NCBI GenBank assembly: GCA_945227095.1
Contig: CALYOC010000012.1
Span: 1-10,392 of the forward strand
Direction: 5' to 3'
DNA length: 10,392 bases
DNA from: an uncultured Clostridia bacterium
Lineage (GTDB): Bacteria > Bacillota > Clostridia > Oscillospirales > Acutalibacteraceae
Shown here: piece by piece, positions 1 to 8,700 of the stretch
Position numbering within the stretch: the first letter of the stretch is position 1
Layout: each line of letters starts with the position of its first letter
Position numbers and translations under genes: made by a program
The notes under the pieces: generated by a model
What the model was told of the DNA's origin: nothing
Database searches by the model: none
The model's input: the letters and a program-made list of their open reading frames with translations, nothing else

Positions 1-189
1 GGATATGATGACCCGGTCATTATGAGCGCAGGCTCCTTTATCGGAGGTGCGTCAATTGCACTTTCGGCAGCCGGACCTATGCGTGAGCCTTTCGCGGTAT
101 GGATGCAGGGAGGACTGAATTTTCACAGTGCTAAAATGAGCCTGCTTCTCGCCGCGGAGAGATTACATAAGGACTCGGAGTGTGTGTAA
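1..189 (+). CDS. C-terminal fragment of an unrecognised protein
   Basis: This reading frame is open from the first base of the window and ends in TAA at 187-189, leaving 62 C-terminal residues; the start lies outside the window. The visible part is rich in Gly, Ala and Ser, with a stretch reading SFIGGASIALSAAGP (about residues 11-25 of the fragment), followed by PFAVWMQGGLNF and an amphipathic, helix-like end (SAKMSLLLAAERL). It has no clear membrane segment, metal-binding cysteines or known catalytic signature. I do not recognise the family and assign no function. It is accepted as a gene because the frame is open throughout, its codon use resembles that of its neighbours, and its stop codon abuts the ATG of the next gene, the spacing expected inside an operon. 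The next gene's ribosome binding site (CGGAG, 176-180) lies in its last codons. Confidence 0.75.
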   Translation, partial: GYDDPVIMSAGSFIGGASIALSAAGPMREPFAVWMQGGLNFHSAKMSLLLAAERLHKDSECV

Positions 190-891
190 ATGCAGAATTT
201 TAACGGAATTGACCTTAGTGTATTAGGGCTTTTGGAGATAAACAGATTTAATAATTCAAAGGCGTTTTATGATGAGCACAAGGAAGAGATAAAGCAAAAG
301 GGCAGGGTGCCTTTATCAAAGCTTGCGCTTGATATTTCTCCGTATATGTATGATATAGACGATGAAATTTTTATCAGTCCGGGTAATATGGTTTCCCGTA
401 TACGCAGGGATACGCGCTTTACAAAGGACAAGTCTCTGTATCGGCAGAATATCTGGATGATTTTCAGGCATAAGAAGAATGAGCAGCACCGCTCGCCTGT
501 GTTTTGGGTGGAGTATTGTCCGAGTTTTTATTCATACGGAGTGGGATATTTCGGCTGTACTCCGGACTTTATGGAGTTTTATCGGAAAATGCTTCGCGAG
601 GATTGGCGCGAGTGGGCGGACATTATATCCGATTTGAGAGAAAAAGGATATATGACAGACGGCGAAAGGTATAAAAGAGAAAAGCCGGGCTGTCCGGACC
701 CTGCCGTGAGCGACTTGTATAATTTAAAGGAATTGTTCTTTGTCAAGGTGAACAGTGACTTGAGCAGGCTTGCCGAGCCCTCGTTTTTAGATGAGTACAA
801 ATCTGCCGTAGCGGATATGACCGCCGCGTATAAGTATATTTTGAAGCTTCATAAGCTGTATTTGATACAAAAAGGAGAAGACGATGCGTAA
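190..891 (+). CDS. DUF2461 (TIGR02453-type) family protein
   Basis: A 233-aa soluble protein of the DUF2461 family, whose biochemical role is unknown. Two family hallmarks are visible. The N-terminal segment (residues 15-34, LLEINRFNNSKAFYDEHKEE) matches the family's 'FL..L..NN...WF...K' opening. The basic signature SRIRRDTRFTKDKSLYR (69-85) corresponds to the usual 'sRiyRDtRFskDKspYk'. The middle part (about 101-135, ending in a YGVGYFG...FMEFYRK-like stretch) fits the family's 'G.Y.P....L...R' region. The length is close to the usual 210-230 residues, so the gene looks complete. The start at 190 directly follows the upstream TAA and has CGGAG at 176-180, 9 nt ahead. The 3' end overlaps the hexomutase gene by 8 nt. 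There is no signal peptide or membrane segment, so it should be cytoplasmic. The family assignment is confident; any role in repair or sugar metabolism would be guesswork. Confidence 0.88.
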   Translation: MQNFNGIDLSVLGLLEINRFNNSKAFYDEHKEEIKQKGRVPLSKLALDISPYMYDIDDEIFISPGNMVSRIRRDTRFTKDKSLYRQNIWMIFRHKKNEQHRSPVFWVEYCPSFYSYGVGYFGCTPDFMEFYRKMLREDWREWADIISDLREKGYMTDGERYKREKPGCPDPAVSDLYNLKELFFVKVNSDLSRLAEPSFLDEYKSAVADMTAAYKYILKLHKLYLIQKGEDDA

Positions 892-2407
892 GGATTATAT
901 GTTTTTAAAAAGCGGCACAGATGTGCGCGGAGTTGCCCTTGAAGGGGTCGAGGGACAAAATGTTGTTTTAACTGATGAGGTTGTCTATGATATAGTCTGC
1001 GCGTTTGTCAAATGGGTGTCAAAGCGATATGATAAGAAGTGCTCGGATTTGTGCCTTGCGGTCGGAAATGACTCGCGCCTGAGCGCCGACAGGATAAGGG
1101 CGAGCGTCATCAAGGCGTTTTGCGGTTGCGGCGTCCGCGCGTACAACTGCTCGCTTTCGTCTACTCCTGCTATGTTTATGACAACCGTTCATTTAGGCTG
1201 TGACGCGGCGGTACAGATAACCGCAAGTCACCACCCTTTTAACAGAAACGGCTTGAAATTCTTTACAAAAGAGGGCTCAATAGAATCGGAGGATTTAACC
1301 GAGATTTTGCAAATTGCACAGAGCGAGGATTTTGAAAATCTGTCGGGCGGCGGTGTTGTTAAAGAGTATGACTTTATGTCGAAATACTGTGAGATATTGA
1401 GAGATAAGATTAAGAGCGAGGTTGCCGCAGAGGACTATGAACACCCTCTCAAGGGGAAGAAAATTATGGTTGACGCAGGCAACGGAGCCGGCGGCTTTTA
1501 TGCTGAAAAGGTGTTGAAGCCGCTTGGCGCAGATGTCAGCGCAAGCCAATTTTTAGAGCCCGACGGCTCTTTCCCGAATCATATACCGAATCCGGAGGAT
1601 AAGTACGCTATGGAGTGTGCTTGCAGGGCGGTCAGAGAGAGCTCGGCGGATTTCGGAGTAATTTTTGACACCGATGTTGACAGAGCCGGAGCGGTTGACA
1701 GAAACGGCAATGAGATAAACAGGAACCGCCTTATTGCGCTTTCCGCCGCGATTGCATTAAAGGGTGAAAAGGACGGATATATCGTGACGGATTCCGTCAC
1801 CTCGGACGGATTGAAGAAATTTATCGAGGAGAATTTGTCCGCTCATCATTACAGGTATAAAAGAGGATACAGAAATGTAATCAATAAGGCGATTGAACTT
1901 GAAAAACAGGGAAAATTCTGTCCTCTTGCGATAGAGACCTCCGGACACGCCGCTCTCAAAGAGAACTACTTTTTGGATGACGGCGCGTACCTTGTGACGA
2001 AATTTATTATCGAAATGGCTTCCCTTGCGAAGCAGGGAAAGGAAATAGAGGACCTTATCCTCGGACTTGAAGAGCCGAAGGAGAGCGCAGAGATTAGAAT
2101 AGACATTTTGTGCGAGGATTTTAAAGCCTGCGGCGACTCGGTTATCAAAAGCCTTCAGAGCAAGGGCGAGAGCGACTCTGCTTGGAAATTGGCGGACGAC
2201 AGCCGCGAGGGGATAAGAGTCAGTTTTTCCGAGCCGGACAAGGACGGTTGGTTTTTGCTCAGACAGAGCGTTCATGACCCCGTTTTACCGGTGAATATTG
2301 AGAGTAACACGGTCGGCGGGGTAAATGAGATTGCAAAGCTCTTATTTGAAAACCTGAAAAGCTTCGATGAACTTGATTTATCGGTATTTTCCGATTATTT
2401 AAAATGA
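884..2407 (+). CDS. Phosphohexomutase (phosphoglucomutase/phosphomannomutase family)
   Basis: A 507-aa enzyme of the alpha-D-phosphohexomutase superfamily, which moves phosphate between C1 and C6 of a hexose through a phosphoserine. All four functional loops are visible. The N-terminal substrate/phosphate segment is GTDVRG (11-16). The active-site serine loop is TASHHPFNRNG, with Ser115 as the predicted phosphoserine. The Mg-binding loop is DTDVDR (262-267), with Asp262, Asp264 and Asp266. The sugar-specificity loop is ETSGH (351-355), followed by ALKENYFLDDGAYL. The C-terminal phosphate-binding region is SREGIRVSF (440-448) with GWFLLR (455-460) and NIES (471-474). These variants differ from the common TASHNP, DPDGDR and EXSGH forms. 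They match my recollection of a branch that includes a plant-type phosphoglucomutase, so they look like branch features rather than decay. Glucose versus mannose specificity cannot be read from this. The start has AAAGGAG at 871-877, 6 nt upstream, inside the end of the DUF2461 gene, which suggests coupled translation. Confidence 0.9.
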   Translation: MRKDYMFLKSGTDVRGVALEGVEGQNVVLTDEVVYDIVCAFVKWVSKRYDKKCSDLCLAVGNDSRLSADRIRASVIKAFCGCGVRAYNCSLSSTPAMFMTTVHLGCDAAVQITASHHPFNRNGLKFFTKEGSIESEDLTEILQIAQSEDFENLSGGGVVKEYDFMSKYCEILRDKIKSEVAAEDYEHPLKGKKIMVDAGNGAGGFYAEKVLKPLGADVSASQFLEPDGSFPNHIPNPEDKYAMECACRAVRESSADFGVIFDTDVDRAGAVDRNGNEINRNRLIALSAAIALKGEKDGYIVTDSVTSDGLKKFIEENLSAHHYRYKRGYRNVINKAIELEKQGKFCPLAIETSGHAALKENYFLDDGAYLVTKFIIEMASLAKQGKEIEDLILGLEEPKESAEIRIDILCEDFKACGDSVIKSLQSKGESDSAWKLADDSREGIRVSFSEPDKDGWFLLRQSVHDPVLPVNIESNTVGGVNEIAKLLFENLKSFDELDLSVFSDYLK

Positions 2408-2414
2408 GGAACAT

Positions 2415-5400
2415 ATGTTAAATTTGATTTTAGGGCCCGCGTACAGCGGGAAAAGTGAATATCTTGTCAATCTGTTGGGCGAACTTGCGGCACAGGATCA
2501 TGATAAGCTGATTCTGATTGTGCCCGACCAATCATCATTTAGCACGGAGCGAATGGTTTTGAGCCGACTGGGAGCGAAAAAGGCGGCGAAGATAAAGATT
2601 ATGCGCTTTAACAGGCTTGCAGAGGAGATTTTTAACCGTTACGGAGGAGAAAAGGGAGTACATATCGGCGACTCCGGAAAGCTTATGCTTATGAGCAGTG
2701 CTCTGCACAGTGTCAAGAGCGAGCTTAGCGCCTTTTCAAATCAAGTCTCAAAGCCGGAGTTCGCAAAAGAGATGATTAGGCTTTACGATAACCTCAAATA
2801 TGACGCGGTTGATTGTGAAATGCTTGAGGGAAGCGTTGAAAAGTTAAGCGGAGATTTGCTCAAAAACAAGGTGCGCGATATATCACTTGTGTGCCGTGCG
2901 TACGAAAAGGAGTTGGGTGAGGAATTTGCCAATGCGCCCGACAGCCTTTGGCGTGCTCTTGAAATATTATCCGATAAAAACTTTTTTGAAGGATATACTG
3001 TTTGCTTCGATTCCTTTTCACACTTTGACAATTTGAAGTTAAAGGTTATAACAAAGGCTATGGAGCAGAGTGAGAATGTCTATATCACCCTGCCCACCGA
3101 TTCCTTAAATATATCAAAAAATGAAATAGGCCGCTTTTTAAATGTGAAGAAGACGGGACTGAGACTTAAAAAATGCGCCGAAGATTGCGGTTGTGAGGTG
3201 GCAAATGATATCGTTTTGCGCTCCGACATTCAGCGTGAAGATTTGAGCGCATTGGAAAAAAACATTTATTCCGACAAGATAGAAGCCTTTTCAGGTGAAA
3301 CGGAAAATATAACTGTTTTTGAGGCATGCACCATTATTGACGAGTGTGAAATCGTTGCGAGGACGATAAGAAAACTTATCAGGGAAAATTCGTATCGGCT
3401 GCGGGATATAGCCGTAATAATGCGTGATGATAAATACTTAGAACCCGTGCGCAGAAGCCTTGCAAAACACTCCTTACCTGTTTTCAGCGATGCGCGAAAA
3501 ACCGTTTACTGCGAGCCGCTTGTGCTTTTTGCGGGATATGTCTTTTCTATTGTAAACAAAGGCTTTAAAACCGATGATGTGTTGGGAATGTTGAAGACCG
3601 GTGTGTTAAACATTGATACAATGCTCGTCGGTGAACTTGAAAAATATGTTTATGTTTGGCAAATAAACGGTGTTAAAAAATGGTGTGAAGATTTTACTTT
3701 AAATCCGTCCGGATTCAAAAAGGAGTTTTCAGAGAAAGATAAACAGCTTCTTGAAAAACTCAATGCCTTTAAATCTTCTTTTATAAATCCGTTATTAAAG
3801 TTTAAAAAGAGGGTAAAAAATGCGAATGCAAAGCAGTATTGCACCGCCTTTTTCTCCCTTATGGAAGATTTTGAGGTGGACAAAGGGATAAAGAAACTTG
3901 CCCTTGAATTTGAAAAACGCGGCGAAACCGATTCCGCCGCAAGGCAGCACGGAGTTTACACCTTACTCATTGATACAATGGACCAGGCGGTTTTGACTCT
4001 CGGTGAGAGGGAGATTTCCTTTAAGGAGTTTTCCGAACTTTTTTTACCCGCTCTGGAGAGTTCTACCGTTGGTGAAATTCCCAATCAGCTTGATGAAATC
4101 ACTCTTGGAAATGCGTCGAGAATGAGGACGGTATCTCCGAAGGTTGCTTTTGTTTTAGGTGCGAATGAAGGCGAATTTCCGACGACATCGGTGTCTTCGG
4201 GAATTTTAAACGAGGGTGAGAAAATGAAGCTCCGCAAAGCCGGAGTGGATTTCGGAGAGAGTTCCGAAAAACTGTTTATTGAAGAAAAGTTTTTCGCCTA
4301 TTGCGCGTTGACTGCGCCGAGCGAAAAGCTTTATGTGTCGTACAGGACTAATGAGTTGACCGGTGAAACCAAGGGACCTTCGGATATAGTTTTGTACCTG
4401 TGCTCAATCTTTCCGAGTTTAGCGGTAAAAAAAGCGGAGAGTTTATCAGCCGAGGATATCGAGTCCGAGGAACAGGCGTTTGAATACCTTGCGGCAAATT
4501 CGTCGAAGCGTACCGAGCTTGTCGCCACTTTAAAGGAGTATTTTTCCTCGTCTGAAAAGTATTCCGGAAAATACGCCGCTTTGAAAAGGAGCACCGATTT
4601 TACTCCGGAACAAATTGAGGATAAAGAACTTTGTAAAGATTTGTTTGGCAGCACCGTCAACTTGTCAGCGACGAAGTTTGAAACTTATAATAAATGTCCG
4701 TTTTCTTATTTTTGTAGGTACGGAATGGGAATTGTGCCCATGCGTACGGCTCAAATAGATTACAGAATAAGCGGCTCGCTTGTGCATTATGTAATGGAAA
4801 AGTTTTTATATGCGCACAAAGATGATGACTTTGAGAATATCACCAAAGAAACGGTGCACAACGAAACAGTCGCTCTCGTTTTCGAGTATATGAAAAATGA
4901 AATGGGTGTAAATTACGGGGATTTACCTTACCGCGCTTACATTTATTTTGCAAAGGGAACGGATATAATCGAACAGACTCTCGTAGCGATATGTGACGAC
5001 TTTGCTAAAAGCGAGTTTAAGCCCAAAGAGTTTGAATATAAAATAGGAAACGGCAATCTTCTGTACGAACTCAATTGTGACGAGGGCAAGATTTCCGTTG
5101 AAGGGTCGGTTGACCGTATTGATGTTATGAATTGTGAATCCGGTGAATACCTGCGTGTTATTGACTACAAGACCGGAAACAAGGAGTTTAATCTCAGCGA
5201 AGTGCTTCATGGAATAAACGCTCAAATGCTCATTTATCTAATGGCACTTGTATCGCAAGGCAGCGAATATTACGGAGCCAATCCCGCAGGGGTGCTTTAT
5301 ATGCACGCCGCAACCCTCGGCAGCAGTAAAGTTGACCGCGGCTCCGATCCCTACGAAGTGGATTTGCAAAACAAGTTAAAGTACAGAATGAAAGGTATGG

Positions 5401-5780
5401 TGCTGGACGACAAAACGGTTATCCAAGGTATGGAGCCGATTGTAGCCGGTGAGTGCATGCATATACCTGTCAAGCGTGAAGTTAAAAACGGAAAAGACAG
5501 GTATTTGGGAAATCTAATATCTCAAAAAGACCTTGAACTTGTGTTTGAAAAAACGGAAAATATGCTTGTCGGAATGGGAAACAGTCTGCACAACGGACAA
5601 ATCGGTGCACAACCCGCCGTATTTCCGGACAGTTCACCCTGTGATTATTGTGATTACAAAGGTATCTGTCGGCATTTTGACTCAATCGGAGAAAGACGGT
5701 ACGACAAGACGAGCAATTTTTCATCGGCGTTAAATCAGTTGAGGAATGAATCTATTAAGGAGGACGGCCATGAGTGTTAA
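2415..5780 (+). CDS. addB: ATP-dependent helicase/nuclease subunit B (AddB/RexB)
   Basis: The 1121-aa B subunit of the AddAB helicase-nuclease, which processes double-strand DNA ends for RecA-dependent repair. The N-terminus has a Walker A motif (GPAYSGKS, 7-14); the later helicase motifs are weak, as known for AddB. LGANEGEFP (581-589) matches a conserved segment of AddB-type proteins. The C-terminal RecB-family nuclease shows Asp900 (GSVDRID), the catalytic Asp917 and Lys919 of IDYKTG, and Gln937-x3-Tyr941. It is embraced by an iron-sulfur cluster: Cys761 (NKCPFSYF) plus Cys1076-x2-Cys1079-x5-Cys1085, the same spacing as in Bacillus subtilis AddB, so the cluster looks complete. Length is slightly below the roughly 1166 residues of the B. 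subtilis protein. The start has GAGGA at 2406-2410, only 4 nt upstream and overlapping the TGA of the mutase gene. The stop lies 11 nt inside addA. The protein should be cytoplasmic and paired with AddA. Confidence 0.97.
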   Translation: MLNLILGPAYSGKSEYLVNLLGELAAQDHDKLILIVPDQSSFSTERMVLSRLGAKKAAKIKIMRFNRLAEEIFNRYGGEKGVHIGDSGKLMLMSSALHSVKSELSAFSNQVSKPEFAKEMIRLYDNLKYDAVDCEMLEGSVEKLSGDLLKNKVRDISLVCRAYEKELGEEFANAPDSLWRALEILSDKNFFEGYTVCFDSFSHFDNLKLKVITKAMEQSENVYITLPTDSLNISKNEIGRFLNVKKTGLRLKKCAEDCGCEVANDIVLRSDIQREDLSALEKNIYSDKIEAFSGETENITVFEACTIIDECEIVARTIRKLIRENSYRLRDIAVIMRDDKYLEPVRRSLAKHSLPVFSDARKTVYCEPLVLFAGYVFSIVNKGFKTDDVLGMLKTGVLNIDTMLVGELEKYVYVWQINGVKKWCEDFTLNPSGFKKEFSEKDKQLLEKLNAFKSSFINPLLKFKKRVKNANAKQYCTAFFSLMEDFEVDKGIKKLALEFEKRGETDSAARQHGVYTLLIDTMDQAVLTLGEREISFKEFSELFLPALESSTVGEIPNQLDEITLGNASRMRTVSPKVAFVLGANEGEFPTTSVSSGILNEGEKMKLRKAGVDFGESSEKLFIEEKFFAYCALTAPSEKLYVSYRTNELTGETKGPSDIVLYLCSIFPSLAVKKAESLSAEDIESEEQAFEYLAANSSKRTELVATLKEYFSSSEKYSGKYAALKRSTDFTPEQIEDKELCKDLFGSTVNLSATKFETYNKCPFSYFCRYGMGIVPMRTAQIDYRISGSLVHYVMEKFLYAHKDDDFENITKETVHNETVALVFEYMKNEMGVNYGDLPYRAYIYFAKGTDIIEQTLVAICDDFAKSEFKPKEFEYKIGNGNLLYELNCDEGKISVEGSVDRIDVMNCESGEYLRVIDYKTGNKEFNLSEVLHGINAQMLIYLMALVSQGSEYYGANPAGVLYMHAATLGSSKVDRGSDPYEVDLQNKLKYRMKGMVLDDKTVIQGMEPIVAGECMHIPVKREVKNGKDRYLGNLISQKDLELVFEKTENMLVGMGNSLHNGQIGAQPAVFPDSSPCDYCDYKGICRHFDSIGERRYDKTSNFSSALNQLRNESIKEDGHEC
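5757..5763 (+). promoter_or_regulatory. Ribosome binding site of addA, inside addB
   Basis: The sequence AAGGAGG lies 6 nt before the ATG at 5770. It is a near-perfect Shine-Dalgarno sequence placed within the last codons of addB. It decides the addA start, because the in-frame ATG at 5746 lies upstream of it with no comparable site of its own. Ribosomes finishing addB at 5780 pass over it, favouring balanced synthesis of the two subunits. Confidence 0.9.
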
Positions 5781-8700
5781 ATGGACAGAAGAACAACTTG
5801 ATGCGATAAATGCACCGGTGGGAAATCTGTTGGTTTCCGCTGCGGCAGGTTCCGGAAAGACCGCCGTCCTTGTAAACAGAGTTATAGAAAAGATAACGGG
5901 TGAAAATCCGCTTGATGTAAACAGACTTCTCATTGTAACCTTTACCAAAGCGGCGGCGGCAGAGATGAAAACGCGTATAAACGAACGCCTTGTCAGTTTG
6001 TCAAAGGAGCGTCCGGAGGACGCAAATATCAAAAGGCAGCTTATGCTATTGGAAAAGGCGAAAATCGGAACAATGGACTCATTCTTTTCCGATGTCGTCA
6101 AAGACCATTTCAGCGAACTTTCACACCTCGGAATAACACTTGATTATCGTATAATCCAAGAGGATGATTTAGCGGTTATTTCCGATAGCATCATCTCTGA
6201 AATCCTTGAGCAGAAATACGCAGAGGATGATAGCAATTTTATTGATTTTGTTAAGTTTTTCACGTCCGACAGGTCCGATGATGAGATAAAGACTTTTATC
6301 GAACGGGTGCACGGTTTCACCTCCAGTATGTACGATATGGAATATTGGGTAAAGAATATGTCATATATGTACGACTCAAGTGTAATGAAAACGTTCTCGT
6401 CGGTATTATTGGAAGATTTGGTGATTGATTGCGACTTCATTCTCTCTTGTTATAACAAGATGATTGAAATATGCGATGAGGATGAAGGAAAAGACGGCGA
6501 GAAGATGACGGAATTTTTAGCCGTCGAGAAATCGGGATTTGAAACCTTGAAGACTGTTGGGACTGATTGCAGTGATTATGAATCTGCTCAAGATTTTGCG
6601 GCGAATTGTGCTTTGTTTGAAAAAATGCCGAGAACAACTGCTTCTTTTGCGGAGAGGAAGGCGCAAATTAAAGCCCTGAGGGATATGTGTAAATTCGTTT
6701 TCAATGAGCGAATTAGGAAGAAGTTTATTGTCAATCCGGATGATGTGAAATTGGATTGTTTGCTTCTTAAGCCCATTATGGAAGTTTTTTCAAAAATCGT
6801 TCTCGAATATGAAGAAAAGCTTCTCGAAAGGAAAAAAGAAATCGGAGCGTTTGAATTTTCCGACATATCCCGTTTTGCAATGAGTCTGTTTATAGACGAA
6901 AAAGGTGACAGAACGGCTCTTGCCGACGAGGTAAGTGCGGAATTTGATGAAATATATATCGACGAGTGTCAGGATACAAATTCAATGCAAAATCTGTTTT
7001 TTGACACAATCAGCCGCGGCGGTAAAAATCTGTTTTTAGTCGGAGATGCTAAGCAGAGTATTTATCGCTTCAGGCAGGCTGAACCGGAGTTATTTATCGA
7101 CAGACTTCACCATTTACCCAAATACACTCCCGGCGCAGACGGAGGGTATATACTTTTAAAGAAAAATTTCCGTTCTTCAAAGGGAGTAATTGACTTTGTA
7201 AACTTTATTTTCTCACGGGTTATGAGCAACGAGGTCGGTGATATAGCCTATGATGAAACCCAGGCGCTTGCGGCGGGAAGAGATGATTTCCCGGACTCCG
7301 TATGTCCTGCGGAACTTCATCTGTTAAGTTCATCGGTTGTTCCTGCCGGAGAGAAGATGTCCTCTTTTGAACAGAGGTATCTTGCCCACTTGATAAAGGA
7401 AAAGGTTGAATCCGGTGAGCAGATATTGGACGAGAAAACCGGAGAGATGCGTCCGGTGGAATACGATGATTTCTGTGTTTTGCTCCGTTCAACAACGAAG
7501 CTCAGCGGATATATAGAAGCGTTTGAGGAACAGGGAATACCGACATACTCGGTTGCGTCGTCCGGCTTTTATGAGAGAAGTGAAATCGTATTTGTTCGCA
7601 GCTTTATGAAAGCCGTGGACAATCCTCTTAACGACATTGAACTAATGGGTATTATGCATAGCGAGATTTTCGGCTTTACTGCCGAAGAACTTGCACGCTT
7701 AAAGGTCAAATACCCTGTGGGTTCGATTTACGCGAAAGTTGTTTCGGCATCGGAGAGCGGTGATGAAAAGTGTAAGTCGTTCCTTGAGGAGTTTTCTCGG
7801 TTCAGAAGCCTGTTTTTAAGCCTAACTCCGTGTGAGTTTTTGGAAAGGCTGTACTTTGAAAAGGGTTATTACGCACTTGTAGGTGCAACTCCGCAAGGGG
7901 AGAGCCGACAGGCAAACTTGATGATGTTTTTGGATATGGTCCAAAGCTTTGAAAAATCAGGGCACAAGGGAATGTCCGCACTTATAAGGCATATTGACGC
8001 GATTGCAAAAAACGGCGGACGAACTAAATGCGCCTATGTCGCTTCAACGGGAAAAAATGTGACATTTATGACAATTCACGCTTCTAAAGGGTTGCAATTC
8101 CCCATAGTGGTGCTCGCAGAGGCTTCCGCGAACTTTAAAAAGGAAAATTCGGACTTTATCTTTCATAAGAAGTTAGGCGCGGGTGTGAGATACAAAGATA
8201 CTCAATACGGTTATAAGAATGTTACTTTGCCTTATGCAGCTATAAAAACTAAAAATGAGATGAGTGAAATTTCCGAAGAATTGAGACTTTTGTATGTCGC
8301 GCTGACAAGAGCGCAGCAGAAAATAATTATTGTGGGAAATATAGGTAAAAAATCTGTTGAAAAATGTTCCGTGTGGTCGGCTCTTTCTGACGAATGCGCC
8401 GTAAGTTGCGTAAAGACCGCTAAGAGTTATATGGACTTTTTCCTCAGCACCCTTGTGCGCCACCCGAAGGCACAGGCCCTCAGGGAACTGTCGCCTTTTC
8501 CCGAATGTGTTTCTCCTTGTGACGGAGACCTTAAAGTTGTATTCGGTGAACTGCCGGTAGCTGAAGATACGGCACCGGAGGAAACGGTACAGGTGTGTGC
8601 CGACGAAGACTTATTGAGGACTCTTGAGGAAAGGTTTTCTTACTCATATCCTTATTCCGGAATATTCGGTGTTGCGGCAAAGGCAACCGCTTCGGGACTC

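Noticed and set aside
1757..2275. A 172-codon minus-strand open frame within the hexomutase gene
   Set aside because: It lies entirely opposite a gene with intact catalytic motifs, shows no family features and has no neighbours on that strand; it is a mirror of plus-strand codon bias.
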